Below are positions 36,354-45,954 of a stretch of DNA of 64,000 nt, in pieces (the stretch's first letter is position 1; every line of letters starts with the position of its first letter). The notes beneath the pieces were generated by a model. That model searched no databases and was not told the DNA's origin. It saw only the letters and a list, made by a program, of their open reading frames with translations. The DNA is from Pseudomonas sp. CC6-YY-74 (GTDB taxonomy: Bacteria > Pseudomonadota > Gammaproteobacteria > Pseudomonadales > Pseudomonadaceae): positions 1,960,001 to 2,024,000 of the forward strand of contig NZ_CP019947.1 in the NCBI RefSeq assembly GCF_002025205.1, in the 5' to 3' direction. Both the position numbers and the translations under genes were made by a program.

Positions 36354-37550
36354 CTATTCGCTGCGCAGCGCCTCGACCGGATGCATGCGCGCGGCCCGGC
36401 GTGCCGGAGCGATACCCGCGAGAACCCCGACCACCCCAGCCAGCAGCAGTGCCAGAAGCAGAAACAGCGGCTGCAGGCTGAGCGGCAAACCGGGCACTCC
36501 CAGGTGCAAGCCGGCGAGCAATAGTCCGACCATCAGCAGGCCGAGTACGCCGCCCAGCAAGGACAGCAGCAGCGCCTCGCCGAGAAACAAGCCAAGCACT
36601 TGGCGTGGCGAGGCGCCAATGGCGCGCAGCAGGCCGATCTCCGCGGCGCGCTCGGCCACGGTTGTGGTCATGATGGTAAGGATACCCACCGCCCCAACCA
36701 ACAGGGAGATACCGCCGAGGGCGCCGACGGCGACCGTCAGGCTCGCGAGGATCCGATCGAGACTGCGCAGCATGTCGTCCTGGGTGGTGAGGCTGAAGTC
36801 CTCGCTGCCGTGACGCTCGATCAGCAGTTGGCGAATTTTTTCGCTGAGCGCCAGGGAGTGGGTGGCGGCGCTGAACACCACGTTGATCTTCGCCAGCCCG
36901 CTGCGATTGAACAGGCTTTGCGCCCAGTCGGCCGGGATATAGGCAATGTCGTCGACGTCAAAGCCGAGCAACTGGCCCTTCTTTTCCATCACTCCAATCA
37001 CGCGGAAACGCGTACCGCCAACGCGGACCAGCTCACCCAGCGGGTTGGCTGCGCCAAATAGTTCCAGACGCAACCTGTGACCGAGCACCACATAGGGCGG
37101 CGAGCGGCCGCCACGCGCTTCTGGCAGGAACTGCCCGAGCGCCAGCTTGAAGCGCCAGGCCTGGGCCATCTGATAACCGCAACCGAGCACCCCGGTATGG
37201 CGGCTGCGGGCGCCGAACTGGATATCGCCGTTACCCTGAATAATCGGCACCACCGCCTCGACATGGGGCAATCCGCGCAGGGCGTCGGCATCGGCGATGC
37301 TCAGCGGCCGCACGCTGCTGAGCAGACCACCGAGCCCGCTGGTGCGGATCATGCCCGGGCGGATCGAAATGTTACGCGAGCCGAACTGGGCGAAGTTGTC
37401 CAGCACATAGCCGCGCAAGCCTTCGCCGATGGAGGTGAGCAGCGTCACTGCGGCGATACCAATGGCTACGCCAAGTAGCGTCAGCAGGCTGCGCAGTGGC
37501 CGGCTGATCAACGCCGAGCAGATCAGCCGCAGGCCATCGCGCAGTTGCAT
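36354..37550 (-). CDS. MacB/FtsX-like ABC permease, second subunit
   Basis: A 398-residue permease with TM1 near 20-42, a MacB-type periplasmic domain (about 45-265, including RNISIRPGMIRTSG and VVPIIQGNGDIQFG) and three C-terminal helices (about 275-390), ending RRAARMHPVEALRSE as in MacB. It lacks a fused ATPase. It follows the first permease with a one-base TGATG overlap, so the exporter probably contains a permease heterodimer rather than a homodimer. Confidence 0.88.
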   Translation of the reverse strand: MQLRDGLRLICSALISRPLRSLLTLLGVAIGIAAVTLLTSIGEGLRGYVLDNFAQFGSRNISIRPGMIRTSGLGGLLSSVRPLSIADADALRGLPHVEAVVPIIQGNGDIQFGARSRHTGVLGCGYQMAQAWRFKLALGQFLPEARGGRSPPYVVLGHRLRLELFGAANPLGELVRVGGTRFRVIGVMEKKGQLLGFDVDDIAYIPADWAQSLFNRSGLAKINVVFSAATHSLALSEKIRQLLIERHGSEDFSLTTQDDMLRSLDRILASLTVAVGALGGISLLVGAVGILTIMTTTVAERAAEIGLLRAIGASPRQVLGLFLGEALLLSLLGGVLGLLMVGLLLAGLHLGVPGLPLSLQPLFLLLALLLAGVVGVLAGIAPARRAARMHPVEALRSE

Positions 37551-38764
37551 CAGCGCGCTCCTCCGGCTGGCCGTAGTGCCACTACCGGGGCCATCGCGGC
37601 AGCCCGACTGGCCGGCAGCCAGGCGAACAGCAGCGCGCAGAACAGCGCCAACGCCAGCCCGCTAAGCCTGGCCCACCAGGGTGCATAAAAACCGACATGC
37701 AGCGCTTCGCGGCCGAGCCAGAGAGCCCCCTCACCGAGCAACAAGCCGCCCAGGGCGCCGACCAGAGCGAGCAGCAGTGCCTCGCCGAGAAACAACAGAC
37801 GCACCTGGCCGGCCGTGGCACCGATGGCCTTGAGCAGACCGATTTCTGCGGTCCGCTGGCTGACCGAAATCCAGGTGACGTTCATGATCAGAATGCCCGC
37901 CACCAGCAGGCTAATGGCGGCGATCCCGCTCACGGCCAGCGTGAGCGTCGCGAGGATGTCATTGAAGGCTACCAGCATGCTGTCCTGACTGATCAGGGTC
38001 ACGTCCTCCTTACCCTCGTGGCGCGCCTTGAGGGTAGCGAGAATCTGCTGCCTGCTGATCGCCAGGAACGCCGGGCCGCGCACCTCGACGAACACCCGTA
38101 GCAAGCCTTCGCGATCGAACAGCGCCTGGGCACTGGCCACCGGAATAATCAGCAGCTCGGCGAAGTCCATGCCCAAGGACTCGCCCCGCTCGGCCAGTAT
38201 GCCGATCACGCGAAAGCGCCGGTCGCCCGCGCGCAACCATTCGCCGAGGGCCGGACGGGCACCGAACAGTTCTCGGCGCAACCTGGTCCCGATCACGCAG
38301 ACCGCATCGGCCTGACCCGGATCGAGTGCCGGCAGCGGTTGGCCATGGGCGACCTCGAGTTGGCGGATGGCGAAAAACTCGCGGGTGCTGCCGACAATCA
38401 GCGCCTCGCGACTACGGTTGTCGACGCTCACCTGCGCCTGTCCGACCTGCAGCGGCGCGACCCGCCAGACATGGGGCAAACGGCCAATGGCCTGGGCGTC
38501 TTGCACCGTCAGGTCGCGCGGAGCCATGCCGGTGATTGGCGGCATGCCGCCACTGGTCTCGTTGCGCCCGGGCAAGATGATCAGGGTGTTGCGTCCGAGC
38601 AGGGCAAACTCGCTGAGCACGTAGCTGCGCGCGCCCTCGCCGAGGCCGGTGAGGAGAATCACCGCCAGTACCCCAATGCCGATAGCCAGCAACAGCATCG
38701 CACTGCGCGAACCGTGCCCGCGCAGTGCGCCGAGCCAGAGCCCCAGGGCATCTAGGCTGCGCAT
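37550..38764 (-). CDS. MacB/FtsX-like ABC permease, first subunit
   Basis: A 404-residue permease with the same four-helix, large periplasmic loop plan: TM1 near 20-42 (AMLLLAIGIGVLAVILLTG), the periplasmic domain beginning RNTLIILPGRNETSGG, and three C-terminal helices ending ASRAAAMAPVVALRPAGGAR. Clearly related to, but diverged from, its downstream neighbour. Overlaps both neighbours by one base, so all parts of the exporter are translated in series. Confidence 0.88.
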   Translation of the reverse strand: MRSLDALGLWLGALRGHGSRSAMLLLAIGIGVLAVILLTGLGEGARSYVLSEFALLGRNTLIILPGRNETSGGMPPITGMAPRDLTVQDAQAIGRLPHVWRVAPLQVGQAQVSVDNRSREALIVGSTREFFAIRQLEVAHGQPLPALDPGQADAVCVIGTRLRRELFGARPALGEWLRAGDRRFRVIGILAERGESLGMDFAELLIIPVASAQALFDREGLLRVFVEVRGPAFLAISRQQILATLKARHEGKEDVTLISQDSMLVAFNDILATLTLAVSGIAAISLLVAGILIMNVTWISVSQRTAEIGLLKAIGATAGQVRLLFLGEALLLALVGALGGLLLGEGALWLGREALHVGFYAPWWARLSGLALALFCALLFAWLPASRAAAMAPVVALRPAGGAR

Positions 38765-39447
38765 CAGGCCGGCTCCAGCTTTGCCTCGTCGACGATGCAG
38801 CCGTCGCGCAGTCTGAGCTGACGATGGGCACGCGCCGCATGCTGGGCATCGTGGGTCACCACGATCAGGGTCAGGCCCTCGGCATTGAGTTCCTCCAACA
38901 ACGTGAACACCTCGCCGCCGGCATGGCTGTCGAGGTTGCCGGTGGGTTCGTCGGCTAACAAAAGTGCCGGCTGCATAACCATCGCCCGGGCGATGGCGAC
39001 CCGCTGGCGTTGCCCGCCCGACAGCTCGCCCGGGCGATGCTTGAGGCGATTGCCGAGCCCCAGCCGCTCCACCAGCTCGCCGCTGCGCTGACGCCGCAGG
39101 TTCGGCTGGATGCCAGCGAGCAGCATCGGCAACTCGATATTCTCCTGCGCGGTCAACCGCGGGATCAGGTGGTAGGACTGGAACACGAAACCGATCATAC
39201 GGCTGCGCAATTCGGCACGACGTGCCTCGCTGAGCGCCGCCGTCGGCTCGCCGTCGAGCCAATACTCGCCGGCATCGGGCGCATCCAGCAGGCCAAGGAT
39301 GTTGAGCAGCGTCGACTTGCCCGAACCGGACGGCCCCATCACGGCCAGGTAGTCGCCCGAATGAATGTCCAGCTGCAGCGCGTCCAGCCCCATGACCTTC
39401 TGCCCGCCGGCCTGGAAGCAGCGCGTCAACCCGCGCAGGCGGATCAC
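38764..39447 (-). CDS. ABC exporter ATP-binding protein (MacB-type)
   Basis: A 227-residue ATPase. Walker A GPSGSGKST, Q-loop GFVFQSYHLIPRL, signature LSGGQRQRVAIARAM, Walker B LLLADEPTGNLDS and H-loop VVTHD. It starts with GTG at 39447 overlapping the adaptor stop by four bases (GTGA) and ends in a TGATG overlap with the first permease. Together they form a tripartite-type exporter; the outer-membrane channel is not encoded here and may be a shared TolC-like protein. Confidence 0.92.
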   Translation of the reverse strand: MIRLRGLTRCFQAGGQKVMGLDALQLDIHSGDYLAVMGPSGSGKSTLLNILGLLDAPDAGEYWLDGEPTAALSEARRAELRSRMIGFVFQSYHLIPRLTAQENIELPMLLAGIQPNLRRQRSGELVERLGLGNRLKHRPGELSGGQRQRVAIARAMVMQPALLLADEPTGNLDSHAGGEVFTLLEELNAEGLTLIVVTHDAQHAARAHRQLRLRDGCIVDEAKLEPA

Positions 39448-40595
39448 CGTAACGGCTCCGCGGTGTTGCTCGAGATCACCGCGACCCCATCCTTGAGTCC
39501 GTCCTGGCTGAGGCTGGCGAGGATGTGCTCACCCTCCGCCAAGCCGCCCAGCACCTCGGTCCAGCGCCAGTTGGCCAGGCCGGTATTCAGCGCCACTTCG
39601 TTGAGCAATCCGGTTCCAGAGTCGTAACGCAACACCCGGCGCCCCTCCAGCAAGGTTTCGGTCGGGATGCGCAGGCTGCCGGCACTCTGCTCCAACAGAA
39701 TTTCCACATCGGCGCTGTAACCGGTGAGCAAGGCCACATCAACCGGTAACTGGACGAAGCGCACCTCGACATTGACGGTCCGCGCCTGTTTCTCCAGTTC
39801 GGTTATGAACGGTGCGATGCGACTCACCTGACCGGCGAAATGGCGCCCGCGGAAGGCGTCCAGGCTGATGCGTACCGACATGCCAATGCTCACGCGACCG
39901 GCATCTACCTCGTCGATCGGCGCCTCGACATACAGACAACTGTCATCGATCAGATCCACCGCCGGCGGCGTGGGAATCCCCGGCGGTGACGGGGTGACGA
40001 ACTCGCCCAGTTCGCCATTGATCTGCGCGACTATGCCGGAGAACGGTGCGCGCAGGGTGGCTTGATCGAGTAGCGAACGCTGCAACGCCAGATTGGCTTC
40101 GGCCTCGCGGATCAGCGTAGCGCTGGAGGTGCACACCAGCTGCGCCAGATGCGCCTTGGTTTCGGCCTGATCCAGGCGGTCCGCGGAAGCCAACTGGCGC
40201 TCCGCCAGATGGCGCAGGCGCTGATAATCGCGCTGACCCAGGCTGGCACTGCGGCAACGTTGCTCACGGGTATTGCGCTTGTCCTCGAGGCGCGCTTCGG
40301 CTGCCTGCACCCGCGCCAGTAGGTCATCCTGACGCAGCCGCATCAAGACCTCGCCAGCTTGCACCTGCTGCCCTTCCTCGACCAGCAACTCACTGACCTG
40401 CCCGCCAGTATTGAATGACAGGCGCGACCGTCGGCAGGACTTCAGCGTACCGGCACGGGTATTGGCCACCAACGTTTCCACGGGTCCGCGTTCGACCGCA
40501 TAGAGCTGAACCGGCATCGGCTGGGGCTGGTTCCACCACCAAACAAACGTCAATAAACCAGCTGACACTACAAGTACGATCAATAGGCTGCGCAT
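39444..40595 (-). CDS. periplasmic adaptor (HlyD/MacA-like) of the ABC exporter
   Basis: A 383-residue membrane-fusion protein. An N-terminal anchor (about 5-22) is followed by a lipoyl half (SFNTGGQVSELLVEEGQQVQAGEVLMRL), a hairpin coiled coil (about 95-170) with several Cys, the second lipoyl half (LRAPFSGIVAQINGELGEFV) and a beta-barrel. First gene of the operon. Its unusual features are four or five cysteines in the mature part (NTRAGTLKSCRR, EQRCRSAS, LVCTSS, DDSCLY). Substrate unknown. Confidence 0.88.
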   Translation of the reverse strand: MRSLLIVLVVSAGLLTFVWWWNQPQPMPVQLYAVERGPVETLVANTRAGTLKSCRRSRLSFNTGGQVSELLVEEGQQVQAGEVLMRLRQDDLLARVQAAEARLEDKRNTREQRCRSASLGQRDYQRLRHLAERQLASADRLDQAETKAHLAQLVCTSSATLIREAEANLALQRSLLDQATLRAPFSGIVAQINGELGEFVTPSPPGIPTPPAVDLIDDSCLYVEAPIDEVDAGRVSIGMSVRISLDAFRGRHFAGQVSRIAPFITELEKQARTVNVEVRFVQLPVDVALLTGYSADVEILLEQSAGSLRIPTETLLEGRRVLRYDSGTGLLNEVALNTGLANWRWTEVLGGLAEGEHILASLSQDGLKDGVAVISSNTAEPLR

Positions 40596-40731
40596 ATGTG
40601 CCTCTATTTTGACACCATCAGCTTGAGCCTAGGTCAGCTAGAGGCACTCAACAACGCAAGGGGATGCTATTGGTCGCTTGATAAATATTCTTAACCCCAA
40701 AGGGCGCATACGCAGCGATGAAGCAGCGCTG

Positions 40732-41814
40732 CTAGCCCAGTCGCTCCGCTGGCGGCAGGTTATCGCTCGGCGGCTTGGCCGGCGTTTTATCCGCTACCCA
40801 GTCGCCGAGCAGGCTGTAGGCCACCGCGAGCAAGGTCGGGCCGAGGAACAGGCCCATGAAACCGAAAGCCAGAATGCCGCCGAACACCCCCAGCAAGACC
40901 ACCACTAGCGGCAGGTTGCCGCCGCGGCTGATCAGGTACGGCTTGAGGATGTTGTCCACGCCGCTGATCACGAACACGCCCCAGATCCCGAGAAATATGG
41001 CAAAACCATATTCACCCTGAGTGAACAACCAGGCAGCCGCCGGCACCCAAACCAGCGGCGGCCCCATGGGGATCAGGCTGAGCACGAAGGTGAGGATGCC
41101 GAGGATCAGCGCCCCTGGAACGCCAGCAATATAGAACCCGATCAGCGCCAACAGCGCCTGCGCCGCTGCTGTGCCAATGACGCCGTTGACCACCCGCTGC
41201 ACGGTGCCGGCAACCAGCTCCAGATAGTGCTCGGCGCGCTCGCCGATCAGACGTTCGAGCAGGCTGCGGGCGAACTCCGCCAGGCGTGGCCCGTCGCGGT
41301 AGAAAAAGAACACCAGCACCAGGCTCAGGGCCAACTCCAGCACGCCACCGCCAATTTGCGCACTACGCGCCAATAACCAATTGCCGACCTGACCGAGATA
41401 AGGCTTGAGGGTGGCGAAAAACGCCGCGCCCTGCTGGTCAATGGTCTGCCAGAACCCCAGCAGGCTCTCGCCCACCAGCGGGATCTGCACCAACCAGTCC
41501 GGCGCTGGCGGCAGGCCGGTGACCTGGTAACCCTTGAATAGCGCCGTAGCATCGCCGACATGCTCGGCCAGGTTGAATCCCAACATCACCAGGGGCACCG
41601 CCACCAGGCCAATCCAGCCCAGGGTCAACAGTCCGGCCGCAGCAGTTTGCCGGCCATTGAGCAAACGGGTCAGCCCGCGCATCAGCGGCCAGCTGGCGAA
41701 GGACAGCACTGCCGCCCAGAACAGCGCCGAGCCGAACGGCGCAAGCACCCACAGGCTCGCGCCGAGTAGCCCGAGGAGCAAAATCTGCACCAGCAAGCGG
41801 TCGTTATTAAGCAT
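40732..41814 (-). CDS. AI-2E family (PerM-like) transporter
   Basis: A 360-residue inner-membrane protein with about eight helices. The family signature SLIPMGPPLVWVPAAAWLF and the VDNILKPYLISRGGNLPLVVVLLGVFGG segment identify the PerM/AI-2E exporter superfamily (UPF0118). Members have been linked to AI-2 efflux or Na+/H+ antiport; the substrate here is unknown. Separate from the ABC exporter by 136 bp with its own upstream region. Confidence 0.88.
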   Translation of the reverse strand: MLNNDRLLVQILLLGLLGASLWVLAPFGSALFWAAVLSFASWPLMRGLTRLLNGRQTAAAGLLTLGWIGLVAVPLVMLGFNLAEHVGDATALFKGYQVTGLPPAPDWLVQIPLVGESLLGFWQTIDQQGAAFFATLKPYLGQVGNWLLARSAQIGGGVLELALSLVLVFFFYRDGPRLAEFARSLLERLIGERAEHYLELVAGTVQRVVNGVIGTAAAQALLALIGFYIAGVPGALILGILTFVLSLIPMGPPLVWVPAAAWLFTQGEYGFAIFLGIWGVFVISGVDNILKPYLISRGGNLPLVVVLLGVFGGILAFGFMGLFLGPTLLAVAYSLLGDWVADKTPAKPPSDNLPPAERLG

Positions 41815-41847
41815 TCTTGCAACTCCGCAACAGTGAGAAACGACGCC

Positions 41848-42025
41848 AGGAGCCTGTCGGACTTGACCGTCCGTAGCGAGGGAAGTTCGTGGTCCGACAA
41901 TTCGGTTTGAGTCAGTTTTGCTGATCTTTCCAGGCCAATAGCGCGCTATTTAACGAGAAAGAGCGGAAAAAATGGACAACTTCGGCTTTCCCGCAGTAGG
42001 CCAGCGTTAAGTCTGACAGGCTCCT
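41848..42025. mobile_element. 178-bp MITE-like element with terminal inverted repeats
   Basis: Left end AGGAGCCTGTCGGACTT (41848-41864) and right end AAGTCTGACAGGCTCCT (42009-42025) match at 16 of 17 positions when inverted. No open frame inside codes for a transposase. No clear target duplication is visible. The same 17-bp end recurs at 45955-45971. It lies between the AI-2E and DUF4892 genes; the 305-bp gap otherwise holds only the terminator at 42025. Confidence 0.7.
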
Positions 42026-42053
42026 AGACCCTGCACCTCAGGTGCAGGGTCTA
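42025..42053 (-). terminator. terminator after the DUF4892 gene
   Basis: Perfect 13-bp stem TAGACCCTGCACC (42025-42037) / GGTGCAGGGTCTA (42041-42053) with a 3-base loop, 67 bases after the DUF4892 stop. There is no T-run, so efficiency is uncertain; it abuts the MITE-like element's right end. Confidence 0.6.
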
Positions 42054-42119
42054 GTCAGCAGGCCATTACAGGATGGCGGGGGTGCCAACGCGTGCCTGCG
42101 CGGCGGGCTTGGCGGGCGC

Positions 42120-42947
42120 TCAGCGCAGCACGTTGATGCGCAGACCTGCAACGGCGGCATCGCCCAACTCCAGTCGCTCGGCCCTGACCCGCTGTTCGAC
42201 CAGCGCCTGGCGCCAGGCTTCGGCCTCGGCGCCAGACAGGCTAACGCGCAAGGTGCTGTCGAGGTTGAGGCTGCGTGCCAGCAATGCCACCCAGGCTTCG
42301 CTGGGCTCGGCCTGCTTCGGCAGGCGCAACTCACCACCGTCCTTCAACTGGCGGAACAAGGTCGCAGGCGTTGGTAACACGTCAGCCAGCGGTGTATTGG
42401 CCTCCAGCAGCTCGACATGCAAATAGGCGCGCTTATTGCCCCGCGTGATGCTGTAGAGCGCCAGCAAGCTATCCTGTCGCGGCTCGGCCAAGCGCATCAG
42501 CACGTAGGCCTGCCCGTCATCGGAGCCATACAGGATGCGATTGCCGAATACCGCATTGGCCCACAGGCTGCTCGATCCACACTCACGCTCCTGACACCAG
42601 TAGAGCAGCTCGGCATCCTGCGCCTGCAACGCTTCGCGGGCAGCGGTGAACACGTCATCGGCCGTATGGGTAGACGGTAACTCGTAAGTCAGCGAAGTGA
42701 GCTGCCCTTGCGTTGCCACTTCGCGCTCGTAGCGCAGACGACCACTGATACGCCGAATCGAACCTTGCGGGTAGATCCGCTCCTGCTCGGCGACTTCGCT
42801 AAAACTGACAATCTGGCTACCAGGAAAACGCGGCAACACCTCGAGATCGCGGCTACCGGCAACATCCGCGGCAGATACAGCCGCCGCCATGGCTGCGCTT
42901 GCCAATACCCCACCCAACAGACTGAAGCAACGCATACGAGCCCTCAT
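42120..42947 (-). CDS. DUF4892 domain exported protein
   Basis: A 275-residue protein with a signal peptide (ending [12 protein letters not shown]). The following [30 protein letters not shown] and [30 protein letters not shown] match the DUF4892 family common in pseudomonads. Two Cys in WCQEREC may form a disulfide. The function is unknown. The ATG at 42947 overlaps the upstream GST stop (ATGA); a second ATG at 42935 is possible. Confidence 0.85.
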   Translation of the reverse strand: MRARMRCFSLLGGVLASAAMAAAVSAADVAGSRDLEVLPRFPGSQIVSFSEVAEQERIYPQGSIRRISGRLRYEREVATQGQLTSLTYELPSTHTADDVFTAAREALQAQDAELLYWCQERECGSSSLWANAVFGNRILYGSDDGQAYVLMRLAEPRQDSLLALYSITRGNKRAYLHVELLEANTPLADVLPTPATLFRQLKDGGELRLPKQAEPSEAWVALLARSLNLDSTLRVSLSGAEAEAWRQALVEQRVRAERLELGDAAVAGLRINVLR

Positions 42948-43605
42948 TGGATCAGCATCGACTGGGCGGCTTTTAGCGCGGTGTCGTCAAGCACTTCGCG
43001 GCGCGGCAACAAGATACCGCGCTGCACCGCCGGGCGGCTCTCGAGTGTATCGATCCAGCGCTGCACGTGCTCCAGCCCCTCGATCGAGACCCCCGACCAG
43101 TCATGGATGCTCACCCAGGGGTAGGTGGCAATATCGGCGATGCTGTAGTCGCCGGCCAGGTATTCGGCCTCACCCAGGCGTCTGTCCAGGACCTCGTAGA
43201 GGCGCCGGGTTTCGTGCTGGTAACGGTCGATCGGGCCTTGCAGCTTCTCCGGAAAATAACGGAAGAACACATTGGCCTGCCCCTGCATCGGGCCGACGCC
43301 ACCCATCTGGAACATCAGCCACTGCAGCACCAGCGAGCGGCCCTTGAGGTCCTGCGGCAGCAGTTGGCCGGTCAGCTCGGCGAGGTAGATCAGAATGGCG
43401 CCGGATTCGAATACGGCGAAGTCGCCGTTATCGCGGTCGACGATGGCCGGAATCCGCCCATTGGGATTGATCTTGAGAAACTCCGGGGTCTTCTGCTCTT
43501 TGCCCTCGAAACTCAGCTCATGCAGGCTGTAGGGCAGCTGCAACTCCTCGAGCGCAATGGACACCTTGTGGCCATTGGGGTCGCGGCGGTATAAAGGTCG
43601 ATCAT
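42944..43605 (-). pseudogene. glutathione S-transferase (YfcG/YghU-like), N-terminal frameshift
   Basis: A GST of about 220 residues if repaired. From the natural ATG at 43605 the first ten residues read [10 protein letters not shown], the usual start of the YfcG-type family. The next expected residues [12 protein letters not shown] are in another frame, because a G4/C4 run at 43577-43580 is one base short. The rest ([33 protein letters not shown], glutathione-binding; then the helical C-terminal domain) is intact to the stop. It overlaps DUF4892 by four bases. Likely either a sequence slip or a very recent mutation. Confidence 0.85.
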
Positions 43606-43655
43606 GCGATTCTCCATTGCAATCGGCCACACCTTCCTCAGTTGCCTTTGGCAAG

Positions 43656-44519
43656 TCAAGACGAGCGTAAGAAAGGATTGAAACAGTCTGCTACCAGTTG
43701 CGCGCCAGCTTCGTCATCCAGGTGCAGATGATGCCCGCCGGGCAGATGGGTCAGGTCGATCGGCAAACCGCTCAACAGCTCGGCGAAGTTCGGCTGCGCC
43801 ACGAACATGCCCTGCTCGGCCAACAGCAGGCTCACCGGGCATTGCAGGGACCGAACAAAAGCCATGGCATGGGCATGGGTCAGGCGCAGCGGCGATGGCA
43901 GGGTCAGGCGGCTGTCGGTGCGCCAGGTGTAACCACCCGGTACTGGCATCAGTCCGCGCTGGGCCAGCAACTCGGCGGCTTCGCGGCTGACCGCAGCGGT
44001 TCCGCGCATGCGCGCCTGGACCGCACGCTCGAACTCGGCGTAGACCGGCTTGCGCTTGCCGGCCAGGGCCATCTGCGCCTTGAGCGCCTCGGCCAGTTTC
44101 TGCGGCGCGGTGTCGGCCTCGCCGGTGTAGGGAATCAAGCCATCGATCAGCGCCAGGCGTTCGACTCGCTCGGGCAGCGCACCGGCCAGCAGAACCGCGA
44201 CGATGGCGCCCATCGAATGACCGAGCAGGGAAAACCGCTGCCAGCCGAACTGCTCGGCCACCTGCAAGACATCGTGCACGTTGTCCCAGATACTGTAGCT
44301 GGCGCCCAGCGGACGGTGATCGGAATGGCCATGACCGGCGAAATCCAGGGCGACGATGCGCAGCCCCTGCAACTTGGGCGCCAGCCGGGCGAAACTCGCG
44401 GCATTGTCCAGCCAACCGTGCAAGGCGATCACCGGCTGGCCATCCGCCGGGCCATACAGATGGGCCGCCAGCTCGATATGCGGCAGGCTCAGGCGTACTT
44501 CCTCGAACGGCAGCTTCAT
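43656..44519 (-). CDS. alpha/beta hydrolase
   Basis: A 287-residue alpha/beta-fold hydrolase. The oxyanion region is [12 protein letters not shown], the nucleophile elbow [11 protein letters not shown] carries the Ser, and the C-terminal His lies in [11 protein letters not shown]. Cytosolic, substrate unknown. Its start overlaps the upstream hydrolase stop by four bases (ATGA), so the pair is cotranslated. Confidence 0.9.
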   Translation of the reverse strand: MKLPFEEVRLSLPHIELAAHLYGPADGQPVIALHGWLDNAASFARLAPKLQGLRIVALDFAGHGHSDHRPLGASYSIWDNVHDVLQVAEQFGWQRFSLLGHSMGAIVAVLLAGALPERVERLALIDGLIPYTGEADTAPQKLAEALKAQMALAGKRKPVYAEFERAVQARMRGTAAVSREAAELLAQRGLMPVPGGYTWRTDSRLTLPSPLRLTHAHAMAFVRSLQCPVSLLLAEQGMFVAQPNFAELLSGLPIDLTHLPGGHHLHLDDEAGAQLVADCFNPFLRSS

Positions 44520-45325
44520 GCGGACACCTCGACAGGGGGTTGACCGGACCAGCGCTGGAACAGCGATCGCAATAGCTCGGCAGTGTCCTGCGGCCGCTCC
44601 AGGGGGAACATGTGACCGCCCGGCAGGGTCAGGTATTCACCCTTGGCCATCCGCCGAATCAAGCGTGCGTGATGCGGCAGCACCACGCGACTGTGACGCC
44701 CACGGATCATGGCCAGCGGCACTTGTAGCTGCTGCGGACGCCCCGGATTGGTGTGCGGCACGCTGCGATAGATACTGATTTCCGTGGCCGGGTCGAAACG
44801 CAGGCGCAGGCCCTGTCCATTGCCGTGCAGACCATGCTGCAGATAGGCATCCAGGCATTCCGGATCGAAACGACGAAACAGGTTCTTGGCGGCAAAGTAG
44901 CTGCGCGCCTCGACCAGATCGGCGAACTCTTCGCGCCGGCCCAGGGTGCGTCCAGCCGGAGTGATGCGGTCGATAAAACCGAAGCGCTTGGCCGCGCGGA
45001 TGACGATGCGGTCGGCCAGGGTCAGCACCGGCGAATCGAGCATCACCACCCCGAGGTACAGCTCAGGCCTGAGCAAGGCCGCGTGGTAATGCAGTACACC
45101 GCCAAGCGAATGACCGACGCCCCACACCGGCTCGCCACGCTGCTCGAGGTGATGCAGCAGCTCGTCGACCAGGTTGCTCCAGTTGTCATTCACCGGAAAG
45201 CGCGGGTCGTGACCATGTTGCGGCAGATGCAGTACTTGGTAATCCGGGGCCAGGGCGGCGAACAGCTTGCCGTAGGTGGCCGAGGGGAAACCATTGGCAT
45301 GGGCGAAGAACACGGGTTGAGTCAT
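44516..45325 (-). CDS. alpha/beta hydrolase
   Basis: A 269-residue hydrolase of a different subfamily from its neighbour. It begins MTQPVFFAHANGFPSATYGKLF and has HGHDPRFPVNDNW, nucleophile elbow GVGHSLGGVL and a C-terminal LPGGHMFPLERP with the catalytic His. Cytosolic; substrate unknown. The ATG at 45325 starts at the conserved first strand; upstream in-frame sequence looks non-coding. Confidence 0.9.
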   Translation of the reverse strand: MTQPVFFAHANGFPSATYGKLFAALAPDYQVLHLPQHGHDPRFPVNDNWSNLVDELLHHLEQRGEPVWGVGHSLGGVLHYHAALLRPELYLGVVMLDSPVLTLADRIVIRAAKRFGFIDRITPAGRTLGRREEFADLVEARSYFAAKNLFRRFDPECLDAYLQHGLHGNGQGLRLRFDPATEISIYRSVPHTNPGRPQQLQVPLAMIRGRHSRVVLPHHARLIRRMAKGEYLTLPGGHMFPLERPQDTAELLRSLFQRWSGQPPVEVSA

Positions 45326-45472
45326 GGTGGCAGGCTTAGGCGAAATGATCCGGGGATTGTCCGGCAGCCGCGCCGACACAGCAATGACGAAACGGCCAGT
45401 GAATGACGGCACTATGGCCAAACGCAAGGGGAGGCCCGCCAGCACGTCCACGCGGGCCAGCGGTTGCCTGAT

Positions 45473-45919
45473 TCAAGGTAGCGCCGGGCCGTTCTCGCCC
45501 AACGGCACGATGGCCATGGTCAGCCGTGAGATGCAGCTGATTTTGCCATCCTCGCCGCTCAGGCGAATGTCCCAGACATGAGTGGTGCGCCCCAGGTGCA
45601 GGGCGCGCGCCACCGCCGTGACCCGCCCGTTGCGCAGGCCGCGCAGATGGTTGGCGTTTACCTCCAGGCCGACACAGTAGAACTGACTGCTGTCGATGCA
45701 CAGGTAGCTCGCCATGGAACCGAGCGTTTCCGCCAGCACCACCGAGGCGCCGCCGTGCAGCAGGCCGTAGGGCTGATGGGTGCGCGAGTCGACCACCATG
45801 CTGGCGCTGATGGAATCCTCATCGAAAGACTCGAAGCGAATGTCCAACTGCTCGCCGATGGTGTTGTTCAAGCTCACATTGAGCTGTTCGATATCCGGAG
45901 TTTGCCGCCACAGGCTCAT
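45473..45919 (-). CDS. hotdog-fold thioesterase (4HBT, PaaI/MenI-like)
   Basis: A 148-residue single-hotdog thioesterase. The catalytic region HQPYGLLHGGASVVLAETLGSMA contains the conserved Glu/His arrangement of the hybrid 4HBT group, which includes MenI/EntH-like enzymes hydrolysing aromatic or short acyl-CoAs. AAGGA precedes the ATG by seven bases. It lies upstream of two hydrolases and downstream of an acyl-CoA ligase on the same strand, suggesting acyl-CoA metabolism. Confidence 0.9.
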   Translation of the reverse strand: MSLWRQTPDIEQLNVSLNNTIGEQLDIRFESFDEDSISASMVVDSRTHQPYGLLHGGASVVLAETLGSMASYLCIDSSQFYCVGLEVNANHLRGLRNGRVTAVARALHLGRTTHVWDIRLSGEDGKISCISRLTMAIVPLGENGPALP

Positions 45920-45954
45920 GGGAAATCCTTTTTTGCAGTTTAAGGAAAGCGATT

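Noticed and set aside
37550..39262. 570-codon open frame extending the first permease upstream through the ATPase gene
   Set aside because: The first 166 codons run antiphase through a clear ABC ATPase gene; the true start is at 38764 in a TGATG overlap.
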